DNA of 5,522 nucleotides from contig JACCXL010000240.1 of NCBI GenBank assembly GCA_013697015.1, positions 1-5,522 of the forward strand, written 5' to 3'. The first letter of the stretch is position 1, and each line of letters begins with the position of its first letter. Positions 1 through 5,522 of the stretch are shown one piece after another. Origin of the DNA: Chthoniobacterales bacterium. GTDB taxonomy: Bacteria; Verrucomicrobiota; Verrucomicrobiia; Chthoniobacterales; UBA10450. The notes under the pieces were generated by a model, which saw nothing but the letters and a program-made list of their open reading frames with translations, was not told the DNA's origin and ran no database searches. The translations under genes and the position numbers were made by a program.

Positions 1-125
1 AGCACGACCCGAATACCGCTTTGCCTTGGGACCGCGCCCGGCCTGCCGTGCGCGCGGCGTGGGATCGCGTCTCCGGCGTCGTCACGCCCAGAGATCCGGA
101 TCGCGGGACGCGCGCGGGCTTGTAG
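1..125 (+). CDS. C-terminal end of an unidentified protein (partial, 5' end outside window)
   Basis: The frame whose codons begin at position 3 is open from the window edge to a TAG at 123-125. It encodes about 40 residues, ending in a hydrophilic tail rich in Asp, Arg and Pro. The part reading LPWDRARPAVRAAWDRVSG resembles the 'W-x-x-A/V-K/R-x-A-V-R-x-A-W-x-R-V' segment near the C-terminus of some bacterial hypothetical and stress-associated proteins, which I recall only as a pattern. Most third codon positions are G or C, which favours real coding, but another frame is also open over this short stretch. The gene converges on hrpB, leaving 9 bp between the stops, with no terminator hairpin visible between them. 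The function cannot be stated from this fragment. Confidence 0.5.
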   Translation, partial: HDPNTALPWDRARPAVRAAWDRVSGVVTPRDPDRGTRAGL

Positions 126-134
126 AAGATCGAG

Positions 135-2714
135 CTACCGCCACTCGTGCTTTGGATACTTGCGCTGTAGCTCTTTTTTGATCCGTGGGTAGGCGTCCGC
201 CCAGAAGGACGCAAGATCACTTGTGACCTGAATGGGTCGGTGGTTCGGCGCCAGAATCTGGATCCGAACTGGAACGCGCCCGCGGCCGACGCTGAAACTG
301 CGTTCTTCGCCGTACAATTCCTGTATTCGCGTCACGATCGTTGGCGGCTCGTCGGCTCGGTATGTGATTTTCGCGGAGCGTCCGGAGCGCAAATGGATTC
401 GCTCCGGCGCGAGGTTATCGAGTTGCCGAAGCTGTTCCGCATTCAGCCAGGATTTCACTGCCGGACAGACCGCGCGCTCCTTGATTTCTTTGTAGCTCGT
501 GGCTCGCTCGCAGATCTGTTGCAGGATGAGCCGCTTCTCCGCAACGCCGATTTCCGGGATGCCCGCGTCGGGAAACGTTCGAGCCACAAAATTGACGCGC
601 TCCACCCATTGTTCCACGGCGCTGTCCCACTTTTTCAGCGGACACCTCCCGCTGAGGATTTCATCGGCCAGCATCGCGGCCGCTGGCCCAGGAGGGATTT
701 CGGCGGCGTTCCCGCTCCGCAGCGCCAGGTCTCGAAAAAACGTGAAGCGCCGCGCGATCACCCGGCGCGAGCTTGTTTCGAATTCGACCACCAGTTCGTC
801 CCTCATCGCTTCCGGGAATAAATCGCGCAGCCATGCTTCTTCGATTTTCGTGGCCAACGTGAGCAGCACATGACGCGTGCTATCAGCGCTTTCGATCTCC
901 CGGATTTCTGAGGCCACAAGCAATGAGGCCGCGTGCACAGAACTCTCCCGCGCGAGAACTCCACGTCGCCCATGCACCAGGGCGCAACGCAACGTTCCCG
1001 CATCCAGGCGCGCCGCGACCTGGTCGGGGAAACCGGCCAGGACACATCTTTGCAACGCGCCCAAGGCAAGCGCGCCGGTTTCCAAAGGAAGACGCTCCTC
1101 GCGCGCGATCGAGAGGAACTGCTCTGATAATTGCGCCGCCTCACGCGCGGCCACCGCATTGATGCCGTAGCGTGCGCAGCGCCGGGAGTCGAAGTCGTTC
1201 TTTTCCGCAAAACGAAACGCGCGCATCAAAAGGAAGAGATCGGATTCCGTCTCGCCTCCAAACAAATCGTCCCGTTCCTCCCGCATCTGCTTGCCCTCCG
1301 CCCGCCGCCATAAATTACGGCCTTGAGTCAACCCTGCGATCAAAGCGACGCCCGGAATACATTTCTCGCGCTCCGCGGCCAGGAACATGCGCGCGTATCG
1401 CGGATGCACGGGAAAGGAGAGCATTCTTCGCCCGAGCGGTGTGATGAGGGGCGCTGCGGCAGAATCGGCGACCGTAGAAAGCGCGCCGAGATCCACCAGA
1501 AGTTGTTCCGCCCGTTCCACGGCGAGCGGATCCGGCCGTTCCAGCCAATCAAAATTCCGGACATCCTCAACGCCGCTCGCTTTCAGCGTCAGCACGACTT
1601 CCGCGAGATCTAGTCGTTTTACTTCCGGCAGCTCTTGCGCCTGACGCTCGAGGTGCTCGCGTTCAGTCCAGAGACGCAGGCATAATCCGGGTGCTGTTCG
1701 CCCAGCGCGACCGGCTCGTTGTTCCGCGGAAGCGCGACTGATCTTCTCGATCAAGAGTGTGTTGAGCCCGCGCCGTGCATCGAATCGCGCGATGCGAGCC
1801 AGCCCGCTGTCGATCACGACGCGCACGCCATCGATGGTCAACGATGTCTCCGCAACATTGGTAGCAACGATCACCTTGCGCTTCTCGTAGCGACGGAGCG
1901 CGGCATCCTGCTCCTGTGGCGGCAGTTCGCCGTAAAGCGGGAGCACGACCAAATCATCTCCGCCACGGCTCGCTTTGAGGGCTGAGATGGTGCGCTGGAT
2001 TTCGTACTTTCCGGGCATGAAGATGAGGACATCGCCCTCCGTGTGCGCCGCGATGCGTTCGAATTCATCGGCGGCAAGATCGGACATCGGGTAGTCGTCT
2101 CCGCCCATTGGTTTCGCCAGGTACTCGACTGCCACTGGATGCACGCGACCCGCTGAGCGCAAAACCGCGCAGGGAGCCAGATAGGACGCGAGAGTTTCGC
2201 TCTCCAACGTGGCCGACATCACCAGGATTTTCAGCTCCGGCCGGATGTTTCGCTGGAGCTGGAGGGCTCGGGCGAGCGTGATGTCGCCGTACAAATGACG
2301 TTCGTGAAATTCGTCGAAGATAATAGCCGCGACGTTGCGCAATTCGGGGTTCTGAAGCAGCTGACGAAGCAGAATTCCTTCGGTCACGAATCGAATGCGC
2401 GTTCGTGCTGACGTGACATTCTCGAATCGAATTTGATAACCGACCTCGTCGCCGAGCTCCACACCTCGTTCCGCCGCGACACGCCGGGCGAGAAGACGCG
2501 CGGCGAGGCGGCGCGGCTGAAGGATCACCACCTCGTCGCCTGAGAGGAGATCATGGTCGCGCAGGATTTGCGGCACCTGCGTCGATTTGCCGGAGCCGGT
2601 CGGCGCCTGCACGATCAGGCGCCGCTGGTCGCGCAGACTCGAAACGATCGCGTCTTCCAGTTCGAAAATGGGCAGAGCGCGGCGCGATCTGCCGGTAACG
2701 GCATCGCGCATCAT
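135..2714 (-). CDS. hrpB: ATP-dependent helicase HrpB (DEAH/DExH-box family)
   Basis: This encodes an 859-residue superfamily 2 NTP-dependent RNA helicase of the HrpB type, close to the usual 800-850 residues. From the chosen start, the motifs run in order: Walker A GSGKST (about 40-45) within APTGSGKST, motif II DEFH (134-137) followed by ER, motif III SAT (167-169), motif V ATNVAETSLTI (284-294) and motif VI QRAGRAGR (332-339). A helicase-associated region follows. The C-terminus is the HrpB-specific domain, with LAPERIHLRSGR, RIQELYG, GRVPVRIQIL, PIQVTSDLASFW and the ending KKELQRKYPKHEWR. DEFH rather than DEAH is normal for HrpB. The frame stays open 45 codons further upstream, but that part lies inside the methyltransferase 3' end; the ATG at 2714 overlaps the upstream stop and matches where HrpB proteins usually begin. 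No strong Shine-Dalgarno is seen, so translation is probably coupled to the upstream gene. The family's cellular role is poorly defined (RNA metabolism). Confidence 0.97.
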   Translation of the reverse strand: MMRDAVTGRSRRALPIFELEDAIVSSLRDQRRLIVQAPTGSGKSTQVPQILRDHDLLSGDEVVILQPRRLAARLLARRVAAERGVELGDEVGYQIRFENVTSARTRIRFVTEGILLRQLLQNPELRNVAAIIFDEFHERHLYGDITLARALQLQRNIRPELKILVMSATLESETLASYLAPCAVLRSAGRVHPVAVEYLAKPMGGDDYPMSDLAADEFERIAAHTEGDVLIFMPGKYEIQRTISALKASRGGDDLVVLPLYGELPPQEQDAALRRYEKRKVIVATNVAETSLTIDGVRVVIDSGLARIARFDARRGLNTLLIEKISRASAEQRAGRAGRTAPGLCLRLWTEREHLERQAQELPEVKRLDLAEVVLTLKASGVEDVRNFDWLERPDPLAVERAEQLLVDLGALSTVADSAAAPLITPLGRRMLSFPVHPRYARMFLAAEREKCIPGVALIAGLTQGRNLWRRAEGKQMREERDDLFGGETESDLFLLMRAFRFAEKNDFDSRRCARYGINAVAAREAAQLSEQFLSIAREERLPLETGALALGALQRCVLAGFPDQVAARLDAGTLRCALVHGRRGVLARESSVHAASLLVASEIREIESADSTRHVLLTLATKIEEAWLRDLFPEAMRDELVVEFETSSRRVIARRFTFFRDLALRSGNAAEIPPGPAAAMLADEILSGRCPLKKWDSAVEQWVERVNFVARTFPDAGIPEIGVAEKRLILQQICERATSYKEIKERAVCPAVKSWLNAEQLRQLDNLAPERIHLRSGRSAKITYRADEPPTIVTRIQELYGEERSFSVGRGRVPVRIQILAPNHRPIQVTSDLASFWADAYPRIKKELQRKYPKHEWR
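2709..2714 (-). promoter_or_regulatory. ATGATG stop/start overlap between methyltransferase and hrpB (translational coupling)
   Basis: Read on the minus strand, 2714-2709 is ATGATG. The TGA at 2713-2711 ends the methyltransferase and the ATG at 2714-2712 begins hrpB, an ATGA overlap with a second in-frame ATG directly after it. No good Shine-Dalgarno precedes it (the upstream bases read GCGACCGG). Such overlaps commonly allow a terminating ribosome to reinitiate, so the two proteins are probably made together from one mRNA. Confidence 0.8.
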
Positions 2715-3493
2715 CCGGTCGCAGGCAGGCCCGGTTTGTGCAGAAGCGCGACGCCGCAGGCATCCTTGTAGAATGCACGCGGTCCCTCCATTGAGGATGC
2801 TTCGCCATTGAGGAGGATCGATTCGCAGCCCGGAGTTTTGCGGCGCCATTCCTCGAAAGCACGCCTAACTCCCCCTGCGCCGGTAACGTCGAATCCAGCT
2901 GCAAATGCACTCACATCGTGCAGTACGATCAGGCCGCCGCTCGCCAGGGCCGGATACCACAAAGCGAGCTCCGCCGCGGTGTCATGATATTGATGCGAAC
3001 TATCGATCAGAATAAGATCCGGCGGAACCCCCAGATAACGGCGCGCCAGCACCACAGTCTCAGCGGCAGTGGAATCACCGCGCGCGATCTCGACTACGTC
3101 GCTCAGTCCGGCACGCCCGATCCAGCGGCGCGAAATCGCGCACATTTGTTCATCGATATCGAGACTGAACAATGCGTGCTCCGCGGCCAACCGCCTCAGC
3201 ATCCAGCCGAGCAGGAGCGCAGAATAACCTGCGCACGTTCCGAGTTGCACGATCCGCTCGACCCGATTCCCCATAATGAAGCCGTGCAGCAACGAAATCA
3301 GCGGAACCGCGCATTCTCCGATCATCTGGCTTCCGTCCGTCGCCCCGTACCACTCCTCGAGCACGCGCCACTCTTCGTCAGTCAGCTCGCCATAAACCGG
3401 CGGGACATAATCCATGCCCGGTAGCCGATGCCACCAATAGCGAGGACTCTCCGCCTTGGTCCAACGGCGCGAACGGAGGGGCTGCTCGTTCAT
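2711..3493 (-). CDS. class I SAM-dependent methyltransferase, substrate unknown
   Basis: This encodes a 260-residue soluble protein with a Rossmann-type methyltransferase core, closest in style to the Methyltransf_24 / O-methyltransferase-like group. Visible elements: motif I IVQLGTCAGYSALLLG (81-96), the acidic end of strand 2 SLDID (110-114), GDS (139-141) after strand 3, the strand 4 segment PDLILIDSSHQYHD (158-171), and strand 5 GGLIVLHDVS (186-195). ID-S-S-H-x-Y is typical of this group. The tail has GGVRRAFEEW and a terminal YKDACGVALL. The N-terminal ~75 residues (RYWWHRLPGMDYVPPVYGEL, then DEEWRVLEEW) form a lead-in whose role I cannot assign. The start at 3493 was chosen because the conserved-looking N-terminus begins there; the frame remains open far upstream, but that part overlaps pdxH in another frame. 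It lies 50 bp after pdxH and overlaps hrpB. No signal peptide or membrane segment is seen. Confidence 0.85.
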   Translation of the reverse strand: MNEQPLRSRRWTKAESPRYWWHRLPGMDYVPPVYGELTDEEWRVLEEWYGATDGSQMIGECAVPLISLLHGFIMGNRVERIVQLGTCAGYSALLLGWMLRRLAAEHALFSLDIDEQMCAISRRWIGRAGLSDVVEIARGDSTAAETVVLARRYLGVPPDLILIDSSHQYHDTAAELALWYPALASGGLIVLHDVSAFAAGFDVTGAGGVRRAFEEWRRKTPGCESILLNGEASSMEGPRAFYKDACGVALLHKPGLPATG

Positions 3494-3543
3494 GCAAAAT
3501 TCAGCGACCGGGTCGCGCGGTGATGACGGCGGCGTGCCTGCCG

Positions 3544-4197
3544 TTACGGCGCCAGACGCCAGATCGCCCACGTGCCATTGGGTTCGCGAGTATAACAGAA
3601 ACGATCGTGCAACCGGTTGGGGCGGCCTTGCCAGAATTCGATCCGGTCTGGCTGCACGCGGTATCCGCCCCAGTGCGGCGGTAATTCGACTTCGCGATTG
3701 GCGAAGCGTTCTTCCATCTCCGCAAGACGCGCATCGAGCACTCGGCGCGCGTCCACGACCTCGCTCTGGCGCGAGGCCCATGCGCCCAACTGACTCCCGC
3801 GTGGACGCGAATGAAAGTAAGTGTCCGACTCCTCCCTGGAGGTGTGCTCTACTCGCCCGTTGATGCGGATCTGGCGTTCTAACTGCACCCAATAAAGCGC
3901 GAGACCAACGCGCGGATTCGCTTCCATTTGTACGCCTTTTTCGCTCGCGTAATTGGTAAAAAAGACGAAGCCGCGCTGGTCGAATCCTTTCAGCAACACA
4001 ACTCGGACCGAGGGCTGCCCATCGGACGTCGCGGTGGCAAGGCTCATCGCGTTCACATCGGGGATTCCCGCGGCCGCGGCGGCGGAATACCAGGCGCCGA
4101 ATTCTTTGATCGGATCTGGATCGAGCTCCGCGCGGCGTAAACCATGTGCGGCATATTTGTTGCGCAAAGAAGCGAGATCGAGCGGTGGCGTCTCCAT
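3544..4197 (-). CDS. pdxH: pyridoxamine/pyridoxine 5'-phosphate oxidase
   Basis: PdxH is a cytosolic FMN-dependent homodimer that oxidises pyridoxine or pyridoxamine 5'-phosphate to pyridoxal 5'-phosphate, the final step of de novo B6 synthesis by the DXP-dependent route and also part of salvage. The protein is 217 residues, almost exactly the usual length. The N-terminal LRNKYAAHGLRRAELDPDP (11-29) is the family lead-in. The FMN-binding split-barrel includes VRVVLLKGFDQRGFVFFTNY (64-83) and SEKGVQMEANPR. SREESDTYFHSRPRGSQLGA (120-139) is highly characteristic. The C-terminal dimerisation region carries PPHWGGYRVQP and the PNPOx signature IEFWQGRPNRLHDR (186-199). The ATG at 4197 gives the standard length; no strong Shine-Dalgarno precedes it. 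It is the first gene of a likely three-gene unit and lies 64 bp downstream of a repeat element, so any promoter must lie in or next to the repeats unless transcription comes from the phospholipase D gene. Confidence 0.97.
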   Translation of the reverse strand: METPPLDLASLRNKYAAHGLRRAELDPDPIKEFGAWYSAAAAAGIPDVNAMSLATATSDGQPSVRVVLLKGFDQRGFVFFTNYASEKGVQMEANPRVGLALYWVQLERQIRINGRVEHTSREESDTYFHSRPRGSQLGAWASRQSEVVDARRVLDARLAEMEERFANREVELPPHWGGYRVQPDRIEFWQGRPNRLHDRFCYTREPNGTWAIWRLAP

Positions 4198-4261
4198 AAT
4201 CCGATCGGACCCGACGACCGTATTGCGTCCGCCCCCGAATGTCGAAGCGCGTCTGCAATTT

Positions 4262-4482
4262 GAATCAGGAAAGCGGGAAAAGATGAAACCCGTATTTCAG
4301 AAACTCCAGCCTCCTGGCGCATGCTCAGTCGATTTCTTTTAGCTCTTGATAGAAGCTGCAAACGGAACGGGAGCCTCAGCCGTTTGGTCCCTGCGCTTCT
4401 AAAACGAACGGATTTTGAACGTCTGCAGCGTGTCTTCGCGACCCTGCCACTTCCCTTTCTTGTTTTCCTGCCTTCCTGATTC
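4262..4482. repeat. TIR-bounded repeat unit, copy 1 (MITE-like)
   Basis: This is a 221-bp unit. Its left end gaatcaggaaagcgggaaaa (4262-4281) is an inverted repeat of its right end ttttcctgccttcctgattc (4463-4482), matching at 18 of 20 positions. It is a direct repeat of the unit at about 4546-4764, about 90% identical by eye, with a period of 282-284 bp. Shared blocks include gatgaaac..cgtatttcagaaactcc, gcctcagccgtttggtccct, and gtctgcagcgtgtcttcgc with the following cysteine/thymine-base-rich tract. No transposase or obvious target-site duplication is seen. The interior (about 4353-4448) is a decayed cls 3' end. Structure and length suggest a small non-autonomous element; a large foldback structure in RNA is possible. 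Confidence 0.85.
4353..4448 (-). pseudogene. decayed 3'-end fragment of a phospholipase D / cls-family gene, inside repeat copy 1
   Basis: On the minus strand this segment aligns with the last ~95 bp of the neighbouring phospholipase D gene (about 4829-4923) at roughly 70 matches in 96 columns by hand, with a single-base indel. In the first frame it reads E-D-T-L-Q-T-F where the intact gene reads E-Y-T-L-Q-N-F. It then meets an in-frame TAG where the gene has TGG (Trp), and a +1 shift; the ends agree again at ttccg...cagctt, the gene's F-R-S-Q-L. It cannot encode the intact C-terminus, so it is a relic, not a gene. The fragment is the same orientation as the gene. Confidence 0.7.
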
Positions 4483-4545
4483 GCGATCTCTTTTTTCTTT
4501 TTCCAGGAAGACGAGACGGACCGACAGTCTCAAATTTCAATCAAG

Positions 4546-4764
4546 AAAAAAGGAAAGCAGGAAAAGATGAAACCGTATTTCAGAAACTCCGGCCTCCTGG
4601 CGCTAGTACGGTCGATTTCTTTTTGCTCTTGATAAAAGCTGAAAACGGAACCGAGCCTCAGCCGTTTGGTCCCTGCGCCTCTAAAACGAACAGTTTTTGA
4701 ACGTCTGCAGCGTGTCTTCGCAACCCTGCCACTTCCCTTTCTTGTTTTCCTGCTTTCCTGATTC
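4546..4764. repeat. TIR-bounded repeat unit, copy 2 (MITE-like)
   Basis: This is the second unit, a direct repeat of 4262-4482. Its right end is ttttcctgctttcctgattc (4745-4764). The left arm ggaaagcaggaaaa (4552-4565) is a perfect 14-bp inverted repeat of 4745-4758; the outermost bases of the left arm are replaced by an A run at 4546-4551, so the left boundary is approximate. Compared with copy 1 there are about 20 differences, concentrated at about 4605-4612 (gctagtacgg against gcatgctcag) and in single-base indels. The right arm of this copy matches the left arm of copy 1 even better (19 of 20), so both arms descend from one palindromic consensus. Confidence 0.85.
4636..4730 (-). pseudogene. 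decayed 3'-end fragment of a phospholipase D / cls-family gene, inside repeat copy 2
   Basis: This is the counterpart of 4353-4448. On the minus strand it reads gcgaagacacgctgcag, then E-D-T-L-Q-T-F, again with an in-frame TAG in place of the gene's TGG codon and a frame change before the F-R-x-Q-L end. The stop is shared with copy 1, so the decay came before the tandem duplication. It ends in cagctttta where the intact gene has cagctttag, so the gene's own stop codon is not preserved. Confidence 0.7.
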
Positions 4765-4784
4765 TCGAACTCTCTTTTTTCTTC

Positions 4785-4802
4785 TTCCTGGCTTCCAGAT
4801 TC
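4785..4802. repeat. solitary degenerate copy of the repeat-end motif
   Basis: The sequence ttcctggcttccagattc matches the right-end motif ttcctgctttcctgattc of the units at 15 of 18 positions. It lies 20 bp beyond the right end of copy 2 and 23 bp before the phospholipase D stop. It may be the remnant of a third unit or of an older insertion boundary. Confidence 0.5.
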
Positions 4803-4825
4803 AATCCTGAACTACTCCGCATCCG

Positions 4826-5522
4826 CTAAAGCTGCGAGCGGAATGGCAACATCAGCCATTCGGTCGTTCGCTCCCAAAGTGATCGCTCGTTGAAGTTCTG
4901 CAGGGTGTATTCGCGCGCCTGTCGCAGGTCGTTCTCGAAGACTTCTTCCATGTCGCGTCCGAAGTGTTGGTCGTAGACGACGACATCGAGCTCCTCATTT
5001 ATTTCCGACGAGCGAGCGTCCAGGTTTGACGATCCGAACATCGAGAACAAACCGTCCACGACCATGCATTTTTCGTGAATCATTGTCGGCTGATATTCGA
5101 AAATTTTCACGCCCCCTTCGAGCATCTTTCCGTAAGCGGCCCGACCGGCCGACGCGGTCAGCGGCTGGTCGTTATGTTTGCCCGGCAGGAGTATGCGGAC
5201 GTCGACTTTCCGCCGCACGGCCTCGACGAGCTGCTCGACCTGATCACTTGTGGGCGTGCAATAAGCGTTCGTAATCCAGATCCGTTTCTGCGCGGCGGTG
5301 AAGGCTACGGCTTGCAGAAGTGGAATCGGCGCCATGGAAAAGGATCGCGAGCTCACCACCTGGGCGCTCAGATCGCCGGCGGGAGCCAATTTGGGAAATT
5401 GATCCGCGCCGGTCAGCGCCTCGCCGTAGGTTTTCACCCAGTGTTCCTGAAACGCGGCCTGCAATTTTGCGACGAGCGGCCCCTCCACACGCATTTGGGA
5501 ATCACGCCAGTGATCCTGATCC
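4826..5522 (-). CDS. phospholipase D-family protein, cardiolipin synthase-like (partial, N-terminal part outside window)
   Basis: The frame is open to the window edge, so the N-terminal half is missing; an internal ATG at 5494 is not the start, because D-Q-D-H-W-R-D-S-Q precedes it and the run W-R-D-S-Q-M-R-V-E-G-P is typical linker sequence after the first HKD motif in this family. About 231 residues are visible. The second catalytic HKD motif is HEKCMVVD (H-x-K-x4-D, at 5077-5054), followed by GSSNLDARS and NEELDVVV, as in bacterial cardiolipin synthases, which join phosphatidyl groups at the inner membrane. ITNAYCTPTSDQ and RILLPGKHND precede it. The end reads W-E-R-T-T-E-W-L-M-L-P-F-R-S-Q-L before TAG at 4828-4826. 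The protein could be ClsB/ClsC-like or another PLD phosphodiesterase; the first HKD and any membrane segments cannot be seen. Two decayed copies of its 3' end lie downstream. Confidence 0.92.
   Translation of the reverse strand, partial: DQDHWRDSQMRVEGPLVAKLQAAFQEHWVKTYGEALTGADQFPKLAPAGDLSAQVVSSRSFSMAPIPLLQAVAFTAAQKRIWITNAYCTPTSDQVEQLVEAVRRKVDVRILLPGKHNDQPLTASAGRAAYGKMLEGGVKIFEYQPTMIHEKCMVVDGLFSMFGSSNLDARSSEINEELDVVVYDQHFGRDMEEVFENDLRQAREYTLQNFNERSLWERTTEWLMLPFRSQL

Larger units (their letters stand above)
4198..4825. other. 628-bp non-coding region between pdxH and the phospholipase D gene
   Basis: No convincing gene is present here. The region is largely filled by the two tandem repeat units and a degenerate extra inverted-repeat motif described separately. 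The remaining pieces are 4198-4261 (the pdxH leader, no clear -35/-10 pair or riboswitch seen), about 4483-4545 (spacer between the units) and 4803-4825. It is clearly richer in A and T than the flanking genes and strongly pyrimidine-biased on the plus strand at about 4451-4503 and 4731-4790. No intrinsic terminator (stem followed by a T run on the minus strand) is seen after the phospholipase D stop. Weak similarity between the units extends slightly outside their inverted repeats. Confidence 0.8.

Noticed and set aside
93..102. 10-bp palindrome gatccggatc
   Set aside because: It lies inside the likely coding end of the plus-strand gene, is short, and has no T run or second copy that would suggest a terminator or operator.
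240..821. Long plus-strand open frame (193 codons) opposite hrpB
   Set aside because: hrpB is unmistakable on the other strand with all helicase motifs and the HrpB C-terminal domain; the plus-strand product has no recognisable motif and is an expected antisense shadow in GC-rich DNA.
2715..2849. A 45-codon N-terminal extension of HrpB
   Set aside because: The frame is open but lies wholly inside the methyltransferase 3' end, has no resemblance to HrpB N-termini, and the ATG at 2714 gives the expected start with a coupled stop.
3494..4258. A 255-codon N-terminal extension of the methyltransferase
   Set aside because: The upstream open frame lies on the same strand as pdxH but in another frame; its arginine- and serine-rich translation is typical of a shadow of a GC-rich gene, and pdxH is clearly real.
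4198..4261. Possible sigma-70-like promoter for pdxH on the minus strand (TTCGAC, 16 bp, AATACG)
   Set aside because: Both boxes match the consensus poorly and similar matches are expected by chance, so it is not listed as a feature.
4053..4361. A 102-codon minus-strand frame running from repeat copy 1 into pdxH
   Set aside because: It begins in the decayed cls fragment and ends inside pdxH in a different frame; copy 2 of the repeat does not keep the frame intact, so there is no sign of selection for the protein.
4262..4764. CRISPR array
   Set aside because: There are only two units, each over 200 bp with long internal identity; there is no short regularly spaced repeat with unique spacers and no cas gene.

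Overview
The window is a stretch of bacterial chromosome with high GC in the genes (high-GC third codon positions) and a visibly AT-richer, pyrimidine-skewed intergenic block at about 4260-4800. No taxonomic marker is present. The protein style and the intergenic repeats make me lean towards a soil-type Verrucomicrobiota or a similar Gram-negative lineage, but this is a weak inference.

Layout. Positions 1-125 hold the last 40 or so codons of a plus-strand gene that converges on the next gene with only 9 bp between the two stops. On the minus strand, read from right to left, come: (a) the 3' part of a phospholipase D / cardiolipin synthase-type gene (4826 to the window edge), (b) a 628-bp non-coding region with two near-identical repeat units, (c) pdxH (4197-3544), (d) a class I SAM-dependent methyltransferase (3493-2711), and (e) hrpB, a DEAH/DExH-type ATP-dependent helicase (2714-135). 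pdxH, the methyltransferase and hrpB probably form one transcription unit: the first gap is 50 bp, and the methyltransferase stop overlaps the hrpB start in an ATGATG junction. The three products (a vitamin B6 oxidase, a methyltransferase of unknown substrate and an RNA helicase) have no obvious shared pathway, so this looks like a housekeeping run rather than a dedicated system.

The most interesting part is the region between pdxH and the phospholipase D gene. It holds two tandem units of about 220 bp (4262-4482 and about 4546-4764), roughly 90% identical to each other. Each is bounded by inverted repeats of 14-20 bp, like a MITE or other small non-autonomous element. The middle of each unit is a degenerate, frameshifted, stop-containing copy of the last ~95 bp of the adjacent phospholipase D gene, in the same orientation, at about 73% nucleotide identity by hand alignment. 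So either a mobile-like unit has captured the 3' end of a cls-family gene, or a duplicated gene end has decayed and been re-amplified. A further degenerate copy of the inverted-repeat motif lies at 4785-4802, just past the phospholipase D stop.

I found no RNA genes, CRISPR arrays, transposase genes or convincing intrinsic terminators. I see no defence or other novel multi-gene system here.
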